NCBI RefSeq assembly: GCF_000524195.1
Contig: NW_020170421.1
Location: forward strand, 621,567 to 667,885
Reading direction: 5' to 3'
Length of the DNA: 46,319 nucleotides
From: Echinococcus granulosus
Lineage: Eukaryota; Platyhelminthes; Cestoda; Cyclophyllidea; Taeniidae
Shown here: piece by piece, positions 1 through 12,100 of the stretch
Position numbering within the stretch: position 1 is the stretch's first letter
Layout of the letters: the number at the start of each line of letters is the position of its first letter
Translations under genes and position numbers: made by a program
The notes under the pieces: model-generated
Told to the model about the DNA's origin: nothing
The model's input: the letters and a program-made list of their open reading frames with translations, nothing else
Database searches by the model: none

Positions 1-3000
1 GAACATGGAGTGAACAGTTGTTTCAGTTCGCCCCAGATAATTCTCTGGACCAAAATCAGGCAGCAGTTTCAGATCACCTTCCAGTCTACAACAGCCGTAA
101 TCAGCCGAGTAATTTATCTATAGTGTGGCTATGTACCCCACCAAATTTTATACCATCCTAATTCCTTAATTTTTGTAAATACCTTTTACTCAGAACAGAC
201 TCACAACCAGGCAGCTTCAGACAAGGTAAAGTACGCCTCGGAACACTGCGCTCTCAAAATGTCATGCCAATTATAAGAGAGATTGAACTCCAACCCTGCG
301 GTTCATGCGACTCCAAGTGGTATTCAATTCGTGTGATTTACATCAAAGAAGTGAAGAAGTGGAGACTCAGGCACACCTAAGCACCCACGTTGGAGAGACT
401 CATAAAGAGGCAGTTTAGGCAGGGCCTCTCCTTTGGCTTACTTTTTTGCATAAACCATTGATGGAACTTTATTTAGAAGGCAAAAGGTCAAGCGAAATTG
501 GGTGATTTTGTGTGAATAAAGTGGTAATTGACACGTGGAGAACCTTTGGTGCTCAATTTGTGGCAATATAGATAAATTAAGAGTTTGTGCTCAAAAAAAT
601 ACTGCTTCTAAACAAAATTTGGCTTCAAAATTACGCACTAGGAGGCAAAAAATACCACCTTCAACGCAAATCAGCCCTTAAGCACCTTCACATTATTAAC
701 TTTTAAACCGTCACAGCCCTTCTTTTATTTGAGGGCTAAGGTTTATTTGATCTACCTGTAAAAACAACTATGCGAGCCTTTTCATTCTGCAGTGAGTCAG
801 CTTCCACATCGATGACACGCAACTCCACCCTTTTGTACTCTTGCAATAGATGTGACTTCAAAGTAAAGGCTAACGTAAGTAATAAAAAACATTGCGTTAC
901 CGGCAGCGAAGGGCGAGTATCGGTCCACTCGGTCCGAATTAGGAGACTCCCGTCCGTTGGTGGCGGAGGTCTGAAACAAAGGCAGTAAAAAAGACCACCC
1001 GATTAACCAAGTGATAATCGCCCTCTCTATAGCGCAGAGGCGTGCGGTGTAATCATTGCAGAGAGCGTGGAGCCGATTAGGCTAGGGCCATAGTTGATGG
1101 CTGTTGTGGTGAAAGTGTTACCTGAACTACACTACCAAGGGGCGAGCGCAGCGTGGGCGATTTCCCAACTAGCAGGGACATCATGTAGGGTTGACTGCGT
1201 TTCATCTGCTCGGTCACATTTACCCTCCGCCCCAAGATTCTTCCCACTGAATTATCATTTGCCTCATCATCACTCTTCTCTGTCCCCTTCCCAATCGCCA
1301 TAAACACTTCATCCTCGTCGTCCTAATAAAGTTAAACTGAGAATTAGGCTCTCGTTTTATTGAAATAAAGTGCATGGAAGAAGATCATCAGTTAGTATGT
1401 ACAAGTCGCCTCTCCATTCTTTGTTTAAGCCCAATTCTTATCGTGACTACCTATATGAAGGATTCCTTTGGTAATCAGACCAGCCCTTCCGTTTCGTTCG
1501 GGTAACAGAAATAAGTACAGAGAAGACTCAAAAAAGTGTCCAGATAACGTTAAAATAAAATAAAAAGCAATTATTCATGGCGAAATCTACTCAGAACTAT
1601 AAAAACAAGCAGAGAAATGGAAAAGATTTGTTATTTCAGTATTCAGGTAGAGGGGAAGGCTCAAGGTCGCCACAGTTGTTTTCATGCAAACATTTAACCT
1701 TCTATCAAGTACTTTCCCGTCAATCATACAAGAGTGGGTAAAAATCGTAGTTTTTCTTACGTCAGCTCAATATGTGGCTCTCTAGCTCGCCTTATCCTAG
1801 TTCCTAAGACTACGGGCTGTGACGTTAGCGAGCACAACACAGCAACAATTATATGCGTCTAAAGTAAACCGTGCAATGCAAGTCTCATTTGAGGTTGAAG
1901 CTGAAGGCGATTTGAGGGGTAAGATGTTGAGGACCTCGACGTTTTTAAGGTGACAACTGGCTTTGAGCACATCATTGAATGTAGCATGGTGTATTCCTTT
2001 TATTATAATTCAAATGTGAATGGTGTCCTCCCTACCTGTTACCGTGGTTCACAAAATCTCTCTACGTGAAACTTACCGCCATATCCCTCCTCCGTTTACT
2101 GCTGCAGTTAGACCACAGATTTTTTTTCGCTTACTGTGAACACTCAAGCCTGCTCCTAACCTACTTAATACAATTAAGTAGCGTGGTCGTGTGGAGAGAA
2201 GTTAGGTGCCGAACGTACCCCCTTAATGCGAATCGCACCGATGCCCCTGTCTAGGCTCTCCGTATCCGACCAAGTCGAGGGCGCATAGCGGAATTCCACC
2301 TGATCTCTGTAACCAGAATTGCCATTGTACGCAGGGGGTGAAAACATTCTTAGCGTTCGGCTGTTCTCCCCGTTGTTGATGTGCTGCTGCGGTGGTAAAG
2401 GGAATACATACATGCTCCATCCCGTATTAAAACGCTTTTAAACGTAAAAGAGATGCGCTTAATATTTCATCCCTCAAGAAGTCGCTTCATACTACTGTAT
2501 TAATTACTCATAGTGGTTTTAACACATTCCCCGGGCTTTTTTATCGTCATCATTAACCACCATGTTCTGAAGTCAGGTTTCCCATGTGACTCCGATGTTA
2601 TAGCTCTATAGTAAGCAGGAAAGCAAGTACAGCCATTATAAAGTGTTCAAAGCATTCACTCCCTACACCGAGGACATTCCATGCATAATGTTCTTTCGAG
2701 TTGCCGATTGGGGTAGAATGCTTTTCGATCGTGGAATGAATGACAATTAAACGAGTCACCACCAAATGTAAGGCGTTTAACTTAAAATTCATGGAGGGAA
2801 GGACCAAATCTTACACCGAAACACAGATCTCATTAGCGAATTGCTAATTATTCACAAACACCCACTTTCGTTGCGATTCCATTTGCTACGGTTGACAATT
2901 CATTCTAATCCTGGTGGTTAAAGTTAGGAAATGCAAAACAATGTTGGGAGAATTTCAGGTACTATTCTAGCATTTAGCAGAAGGCAACATTTGTCGTCTC

Positions 3001-3248
3001 AGTCAGGTGATGTTCCACAGGCTTTCGCATCATAAAGTGCAAGGAGCCAAGATCGACAATGGAACTGCCTGAAAAAATACGCAGTAATTTGATCAAACCA
3101 TCGACGCACCACCGTTCAACTTGGACTTTTAGCTCCAAGTAAACCGTGCAGAGCGCCGTTATTCGTTTCAACACATCGTGCAAAAAGCGACCTCACCAGT
3201 CAACACCACATGCCTTTCTTTAACATTACAGTAACATTTCTTGAGGTG
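1..3248. other. Left-hand region with no recognised gene
   Basis: Only short open frames are present, in all six frames and overlapping on both strands, with no recognisable protein motif and no convincing splice-linked exon series. The hillarin-like gene on the minus strand ends its last recognised exon at 6164 with a good donor site, so one or more of its 3' exons could lie here, but I could not identify any. Confidence 0.5.
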
Positions 3249-4117
3249 CAACATTGGTGACAGTGGAAAGCGAACCCGATCCTAAGGAGCATCTGCTCTA
3301 ATTTTCTCGGCTGAGTGATGCACCTTAGCCTGACGGATAAAGGGTGTATGCTTTGGATAGTAGAACTTACGCCAATCCCTAACAGAAGGGATGCAAATGA
3401 CGTCTACCTTCGGCAATCACCCCAATCCTGTGGTCTGCAGCAATGCTATTAACATCTGAAGCGACACTAGCCGTGAACCATCTGGAAAATTCATTACGGA
3501 GCTGTTCACGGAACCTGTATGAAGATACTGATGAAGCGAATACGCGATGCCTCCGCCACTTCTCTACTGGGTGGAATGAACCCAGATAGGCATGAATGGG
3601 GGGCGCTGAAGTTTGAATAAGTCAAATCGCGCCACTTATTAAATGGCTACTGCGAGGCCACTTTTCATGCGACTAGCTGTGGGCATGTGTAATGGTCAGC
3701 GCATTCCCCTTCCTTCAATACAGTCCCCATTCAGGACGAAACTTCAGATTTAGTAGAGTTAATGCTGAGGTCAAGTGTCGCCTCAGTTGGATGGAAATTC
3801 AACGACGGCACGGTTGGCTTGTGGGCATTTTTCTTACAGCACAGATTACATTACGATAGCTGACACTGGAGGTGGACCAAAGGGAGCACCAAGGATGACG
3901 CTTAAAGGGGAAGAGGGGCTATGTAATGCTTTAACTGTTTGTTTAGCTCTGGGTTTAGGTAACGGGCCACCTAGGGACTCTGCCATTGTACCTCCTCCAG
4001 GCTGTGTGGCCTGCGCGGCTGGCCACTAGCCCCCAATCCCTTGTGTAGGTCGACTATATATATTCCACGCGAGTACCATGCCTTCTTTCATCTTCAGAGG
4101 AGTTTTGAGCCACTACA
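3249..4117 (-). repeat. R1 dispersed repeat, long copy (about 0.87 kb)
   Basis: Read on the minus strand, this copy starts at 4117 with TGTAGTGGCTC and can be followed along most of its length against the plus-strand copy at 39607-40488. Shared blocks include GAAGATGAAAGAAG-like sequence near the 5' end, GGTACAATGGC, a TAGCCCCTCTT block, a block around TGCGC-GACCAT-AC, and the nearly identical TGGTTCACGGCTAGTGTC near the 3' end. The two long copies have almost the same length, which argues for a defined element. No coding capacity is visible. The open frame at 3775-4029 lies inside it and is not considered a gene. Confidence 0.75.
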
Positions 4118-6163
4118 CAAAAGCGTGCACAATTATTTATTCGAAAGAGCCTAATAACCGGAATCAAGTATCATTTATAATGTACGAAGCCTTCTGACTA
4201 ACTAGATACTCTCCTCGCAGTTTTTTCCCCTTGAAATGCGTATCTTATGATTTATGTCTTAATGCGAATGTGTGTGTGGTACCAGGAACCTGCAACGAGT
4301 GAACACCAAAGTAGTGATAGCACCAAAAAAGGCGCCGGAACAAGTCTCTCTGCAGGTAGGGTGACGGCAAGTGTTCTCTAGAAAAGATGCGATGCTTTTA
4401 AGTGAATTTTCTGTTCAATAGCACCGCTATCACCAGTGCCTGTACTTGTCGCTCGCATCTGTCGATTGAAAAGTCGTTTGGCGCTGAGGGGGTTCCATTT
4501 TGGAGGGGTTACACGCGACCCTGAGCTGTTCAGTACAACAATTCGGCTGGAGGATAATACCCTACTCCTCGACAGTCCAGACCTCGCCCTGAGTGATTCC
4601 TACCTGTTTTGGGCTGCAAAAGGGTCCCTCAGAGGTCGGTGTCTTCGCACTGACGATCAAGTCAAGTAGAATGGCCTAGAATAATTCAACTGTATAGACA
4701 GGTCCTTACATCTTAGCTGTCTGAATACTAAACTACTTCGAAAAATGAACTCCTTTTTTACTCCTTGGAATTTACCGTTTCGCCTGCCAACTCAGGAGTA
4801 CCAATTTGACTGGAATACCCTTCGTAGAAGGGCCACGTATGTCCAATGCAGCAATGAAAGTTATTCCGCTTTCTTGCTTGTGTTTTATCCACTTAAGTGA
4901 AGGTTTGTGCACGTTTGTGACGGTGAACAGTTCACGAAGCCGTAGCCAACAGCACTGCTAACTTGCCGGAACGCGCGAAGGTAAAGTCGAAAAGGTCGGA
5001 TATTCTATGCTCAGGCGACTTGCCTCAAAAAAGAACACACGGTCAAGGAAGCACGTACAGGTTAGAATAATTCACCTTTGTGAATTATGCGCATGTATTT
5101 TCGAAGCTGACCACGGCATTAAGAGGTAGAGCAGCCGGATTTTGGTGTGCTGGAGTTCGTCTAAACAACGTGAGGATTTGTGCATGGGAAAAGCGACGAT
5201 CGGTGGATGTGCCATTAAGAAGGGACTAGACTATACCGCAGCTTTGGAAAATACGTACAAACCATCGAAGGAAAGTCCCATTTTTGGTTGCAGATGCTGA
5301 CACCTTTGACATGCCAAAGTTCTTTTGACATGTGATGCCTAAGCAGAGCAATCAGCCAATCAAGTGGGGAGGAAAAATGGGGAAGTAAGCGGCTATCGAG
5401 AATATTCTTCGACTCCTTACCATATGCGACCTTCATGCATTGCTGATAGACCCCCACCCCAGTGATTTGGGCGTTGCGAGTTTGGGCTGCAGGTACTAAG
5501 AGCACCCTATTTTAAGAAAGTGTCCAACAAGCCTCACTTGGAGATTCGCATTTAAATTTTATCAATTCGCATAAAATAGAGAAGAAAACACCGTTTCAGA
5601 TGGGTTACACACACGATGGAATGAAACGAAGAGAAACACGAACAGGATTTTTCCTCCACCTTCCAATCTCCGGAAGCAGTATCTTAAGTCTTCGAAACTA
5701 CAACTAGTGAGAACTCACGTTTACCTAGTTTCTAAAATGAACTGAAGCTAGAGATTCACCTTACAGCACTTTACGGTGGATTGAAAAGATAGTGAAGCGA
5801 GGAGAGACCAATTACGCATTCACGTTGGATACTACATATGCTAATGCCAACATTAAGTGGTGACTGTTCAGAAGTGGTGTATTCTGAGGTGAGACATCGA
5901 GGTGTGTCTAATTTTCTGGAAAACACCAGAGTTACCAGAGCAAAAGTTGGTAAACAGAAATACAAAACAAAACCAACTAACCAAATCCGTACTGGATGTT
6001 TGAGTGTGAAATGATGCAAAGCAAAGCCAAGTAGTTGAACTCAACTTTCTAACGTCTAGAGTAAGTAATTAACTGGAACTCGGCTTCTCAGAAGTCGGCT
6101 GAAGCCATTTAGTGATGACTAGATCAGGCTGTGATGCCAAGGAAGCCCAAGTTCCCAACTAAC
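4118..6163. other. Intergenic or 3' flanking sequence, nothing firm
   Basis: A plus-strand open frame (4436-4669) and a minus-strand frame (5215-5505) occur here. Neither shows a family motif or a convincing partner exon. The region is downstream of the last recognised hillarin exon and could contain further 3' exons or 3' UTR of that gene. Confidence 0.4.
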
Positions 6164-9100
6164 CTGAGTGGAGGCGATTTGGGGCTCAAGGTACGGCTGA
6201 GGCAGTTGTCCAATGGACGGCGCCTCAGCGCCATAACCGGGCATCTGACGCAGACGGATGAGTGACTCTCGCTGCAGCGAATGCCGGGGCATGGAACGCA
6301 AATTCACCTCAGCTGTGCTGACAACTCGGGTAGGAGACGCACTCGCTGACCCCACGGCCTCCGACGTTCCTTCCCCTGTCCAGTCAGGTGGTGCCTCGTA
6401 GTGTACGAGGTACTGACACACGTGGGTGTAGGCTCGACCATCTTCTGGCTCGTTGGCGTAGATGTCGAGGCCGTATTCGCCTATGAATAAGGCAGAGAAA
6501 AAGACTTGGTAATGACAATATTTCCTCGGAGAACAATTAGTCAGGCATGAATTGCAACCCTTACTGAGTATGCAGTGTGCACAACTCGAACTTTTTCCAC
6601 ATTTGAGAGCAAAAGGCAAGGGGTGTATGAAACACAAACCGTGTGAAGGCAGCGTCACTGGCCATGGGTGTCTCAGAAAACTGAGGTGTTGCACATACGT
6701 AACATTAGTAATGCATGTTCAACTTAAGAGTACTGCAATTTGTTTTCTAAGTCACCTTGACAATGAACACTTATTCTTACGTGAGGGCCTTTTTCTCCTT
6801 TCGATTTAACGTTTGTTTTGCTTTTTTTTGAGGAAATGCGAGGGAGGTTTCAGAAAAACTGTCTGTAGAGTGCAGTGAAACACATAGAGTATGTTACGTG
6901 CCTTCTTTTCATCGCAGCGGAGTCAAAATTATAACATCGAGGGCAATATTCTAAAGAGCCATTGGTTTTTGCTGATGGAACTGAGGCACGTGAGGGTCCA
7001 TGACAGGTAGACGCGACGCCCACCTACTTAAATGGATCAGTAGCATATTACTCAAGGCAGGCTTGAAGTGGGGAAACGGAAAAGTAGATCAAAATATTAG
7101 CCGAGTTCTTTATTGAAAAAATCGGACGTATCACTCGACAATTATACCTCATTTTATCGACTATTCATAAATCACTGTTTCGGATGAGGTGGAAAATCCA
7201 CGATGTGGACTTTTAATCCTAAAGTGGAATAAATTTCACCAAAGAAAATCAAACTATACTGGTCAAAATTGCCTCGGGTTTATGAATGGCTTCGTTCACG
7301 TAAGTGTTATTATTAAAGATTGGATCGGTCAAACAAAATTTTGATGAAGAAAGGCACCTTACACAACTATAAAGAGCGTTCACACAGTTTCCGCTGAGAT
7401 ACGTGACATCTTGAATAATAGCACGTGAAAGTACATTCCCACAGATGTTTCACCCTTTGATGGTTGGAAAAGGAACACTGAAGGCCAATGAGTAAAAAAT
7501 GAACCTCACTGAACCATATTTCATGACCTTCAAGACGGGGAGTGGCCAACAATTTGACCATCTGATAAACAAGGCCCAACCGATGATAGCGATGCGCCTG
7601 ATGCTTCACTCCTAACCGTACTTTGACCGCCTTCCTTTGCAAGTGAGGAGGAATATTACTCGCCAAACTAGCTTGTTTCGAAAAGTTTTTATCTGCGGTA
7701 AGTAAAATTAATATACTTTCATTCAAACCTATAACAATGGAGCTTAGGTGCGGGCTAAAGAAGGTGCCACCATCCAACCTGGAGTCGAGCGCCATTTCTG
7801 CATACGGAAGACAGTAAATGATCTGCGTAAAAAATCAGCAACACGATTTGCATTGGAAGGAGACCAAATCTAACCTGTTTATGTATTCGCACCAAACTTT
7901 TTTTTCGTATCTTCCGTAACGGAAAAAAAGGAAAAATTATTGACCTTTAAAATACTTGTCCCAGGGATAGTCAAGTCAAAGTGTTGGAACTACACTCCTC
8001 CGAGGCAGTCGTGCGACCTTCCAGCTCAGCTCGCATTTGCCCTCCCCCCCTGATGACCTGATAAGCCACCACCAGTTAGGAATTTGACCTCCACTCATTA
8101 GCCCAAAGCAGCCCTTAGCAAAGTATTGCAGCGCTTGTAGATAAAATGCATTTGTACTATTTACTTTTGACAGTGTGGACTAGAAAGGAAGAAAGTGGTG
8201 CATTCTAAGAAATATTTAGTCCCAGAGTTGTCACACCGAGATGATGGACTGATGAAAAATGTACTAACGGCTGGGGTTCAAGAAAATCGCCCAAAGTCGG
8301 AAAATTTTCCACATTATATTATTGCGATAGGCTTTATCATCAAACAAAGGAGCGCTTAAAGTGAACCGCAAGACACGAGGTTACTTCACCTCCATCATTC
8401 TGCTGCGGCACATAAGGTGCCTAGACATCGGATCGATGCCTCTTGAAGTCTCTTGTTCGTATTGTTGTGGTGCTCTAACCACATTCGCATCAGGTCTTGC
8501 AAAGCAAACCAGACTAGTGGATAGTACCTCTGCAATAATTCCCTCGAGACATTCTTATCCCAAGCAATGTCGTGGTATTTGCACCACGCAAACCTAAGCA
8601 ATAAATACAATGGTTGGATTTAATGACAGGACCGCCTGAATTTAGTTGATACTAAGATTGCAGTGACGAATTTCCTTACCCTGAAGCCCAGTCGCCGTGA
8701 TAAATAATATTCTCCCACAACTTGATGAAAAATCTCTGCCATTCAAAGCAGAAAGCTCTCGTGAGCTGGAAAGCGAGCCTCGGACAGTGCGTAACAAAGG
8801 AGAGGGCCAAGTGAAGGGCTTACTCAGTAGAAGGCCCATCGGTCAGTCAATCAGACAGGACGATGACGTCACCACATAAGGTGATGCTGCAATCGCTTGC
8901 CAATTCAGGCAGCCGAATGTCCGGTCTCTGGTCCACACACCAACCCACCCATCCAGAAACGCACGGAGTGATCGATAGTGACACCAGTTGACACGCCCAC
9001 GTGCTGTTATACTCGTCCACGCACCCACACACATACACTCACGCTTAAAACTAAATGGGGCAAAGTGCCTGACAAATAAAAAACTGCTGTCAGGTCCGTA

Positions 9101-12100
9101 AGTTCCTGCAACAGTTGGTGAATAGATTACTGATTGCTGTCGCGTTTACCCTCGCGACTGCGTTTACGAGAGAAGAGGTGAGCCCGGAGTCGCCGCATAT
9201 GCGGGAAGCACGCCACGCTGCCAGTGTGACAGGTATGATAATGATGCTGAGGTTGATGTAAGATCACATGGAGCAGTCTGGTAGGCTTACTCTTCGCAGA
9301 CACACCAAAGTGGTGTACTGAGAGGAGAATCGAATAAAGTACACGGTAGATGTAATTCACGTTCGAGATGTCACATAGGAATAACTTCGCAAGCGGATAG
9401 AATTGATCTTATTTTACAATGTATGTGGCCCCGCTAAACAAACAAGTCATGGTGGATGGTTCAAATAATCCCTGGGCTAAAATAAGACATTTCCTTTTTG
9501 AAAGTGAAAGATTTAGCTGACACTACGGCGAGTGGGATGCTTGGGTGGAAGGGGATCAATGACGCCTTACCATTGTAGAGGTAAGCCGCAGCAATAGTGT
9601 TTTCATTTGTAATAAGTAGAAAGTATTGTAGATGCAACATTTAGATAAACAGGAGGGGATACCAAAACATGCCGCTTAAGTTAGTAATCTGCAATGCCTT
9701 CTGTAGGTCTGTTACAAAACTCCTCCCACACTTACGTTATCAGAGTGACATGTTGGTAGTAGTATTGGCAAACCCACATTCAGAGGTCAACAGCCCCGAT
9801 TTCCGGTTCAGTTTTAAATCCTCTTCAATCTTCACATAAGGGAAACATCACCTATGAATAGTTGAATGGTGGGCGAAGAGTTCAACTTGAGGGACACTAA
9901 TAGAACGGGGCTGAATTTGACCTCGAGTAAATGCCTTTGGCATTGCCAAAACCGCGGTAATTTACAATCGTGATCTGAGGACACGATGCATTCTACGTCA
10001 CTTTGGATGAATGCTCCGAAAAGGGTTATTGATACATGAAATATGCTCACTGTGGGACATCTTCAAACTCTTAGTATTTCTGCTCAAATCAGTTCTCCCC
10101 AGATGCATGCGACCTAGCAGAGGACGTAATATTTAGAAATTCCACCTTCCCCCATTAATGAAATCAGGCCTAGTACTATCTTCGCGAGTCTCGAGGTTGA
10201 TGATAATTCTACCGAAGACTTGCAATTGTCAAAGCAGAACAATGACAAACTCCCAAAATGACAGTGGAATGTGAATCAAGTTCAGGGATTAATAGTTAAC
10301 CGTCCATAGTAAATTTGAAGACTGAAGCAAGAAGCTACTGTCTGCCCTCTTCCCTAAATCTACCAGACGGCACCGTTAAGCAGAGATTCGAGGATCTGCT
10401 ATCAAATTCGCTGATTAACGCAAAACGTGGGACAAGGATGCTACCCATTAATCAACAGCTTCTGTCATTAGTACAAACACTAATTCTTGTCTCCAACCGA
10501 CGGCAGGACACAAGCCAACGTACCAGGCTCAGGCAGATTGAGCTCGAAGATGGCCTCATTCTCGGTGAGGTGGATGCAATGGAACTGCCCCAGGCTCTCG
10601 TCGGGTAGGTGATTGCATTTGAGTTTAGAGAAGAGCTGAACTTCAGGTCGGAGTCGCGTACACCGCAGTTCCAGTCGTCCGGGCTCCACGTGCTCGCCGG
10701 AGGGCGTGAGTCGACCCGGGGGCAGACTGATCACCCCTGAAGGGTGCGCCAACTCCAGACCGTAGTGACGGGTGTGAAGCCATGAGGGACCCCAGTTCAT
10801 GTCATCACAGGCGGGATAGGGCTCGCAACACGCCTCGCCCTCAGAAAAGACCAACTTGTACTCGCACGCGGCTCGAAAAGTGCCGTTTTTTGCCATCACT
10901 GGATTGCTTAAGTCCTACAAAAGGAGAAATCGTCGTGAGTCACCAAATTTGAAAAACAAATTGAAACCTCTTCCCTCCCACTGCACAAGGCTGCAATAAT
11001 AAATGCAAGATTTGTTTTCAATAAAAAGAAATAACCATGCCAAAACGGGAATTGGGCGTAATGTAATTTGAAAAGGCTTTGAAAAGGCTTAGTCCAGCGA
11101 GACTTCCGTAAATCTGTTTTAAAAACATGGCATATGCAGGCCAGCTTTTGGAATGACTCAGTGATTACCCTGAACGGCCCCAAAATTTACCTCCCGTCAA
11201 GATGGCAAACTCGTACACCTGTAGCTAAAGGCCACTCCGCCGCATGAATAGCTGCGTGGTTTAACTGTCCTCCTGGTAGTTCATTGACTCTCCTGAGGTG
11301 TTGCCTCACACAAATCCGTGTCCAAAAATTTGAATGGAGTTTTGTCACTGCCATGGGCTTAGAATATAGGGGATCTGGGTGGAAATACACTTCCCTTGTG
11401 CTTGATTGATAACATGAAATGGAGGTTGTAAAGGTGATGCTAAAATGTCACTCGCTGTCCGTGCACAGAACGATTCCAATCTAGTGCCATTTGCTGTCCA
11501 TCAAAAATGTGGGAAAAGATACCGCATAGCTACAAAACGAAGACAAACATGAAAAGTAGCTCAGCAGATTGATAGGGTCAAATGGTAAATAATTATGCCG
11601 CTTAGTTTAGGAAATGCAAACCACGCCATGATAGCCTTCAAACAACTTCTTCAAATGGCTCCGCCAATTACTGCCAGAGTCTCAGCCAGGGTACTGCATG
11701 GTTTCACCGTGACACCAATTGTCAGTAGGTTTTGTTTTATCAATTTACTCACTGCTGAAAACCAAAAAGTTCAATCACCCTTAAGCTGAAAACAGCCTCT
11801 AATCACCTCTTTTTTTCATGAGGGTGAGAAAAGATGTAGAGTGGAGGGAGCAAGAGCATGGCATGGATACATTACTTCACACGCCCGTCGCCGACACCAG
11901 TGACGAAATCATCATGCATTACTCACATGAAAATGGAAGTTCACGCCTAAATAAGGCCTTGGACTGCCAATTTCCCACCGAAAAACACCCGTGAATTATC
12001 TTAAGGCTTAACTTTAGCTGCCGCGTTCTGTAAAATACCTTCTTCAAAAAGAAGCTCCATTGAGTCTTCAACCTCCTTGAGGAGCATAGAAACAGAACCA

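Noticed and set aside
3775..4029. 84-codon plus-strand open frame
   Set aside because: It lies inside the R1 repeat, opposite to the element's orientation, and the other long copy does not keep the frame.
4436..4669. 77-codon plus-strand frame with a fairly protein-like composition
   Set aside because: No family motif, no splice partner, and it may be chance; not enough to call a gene.
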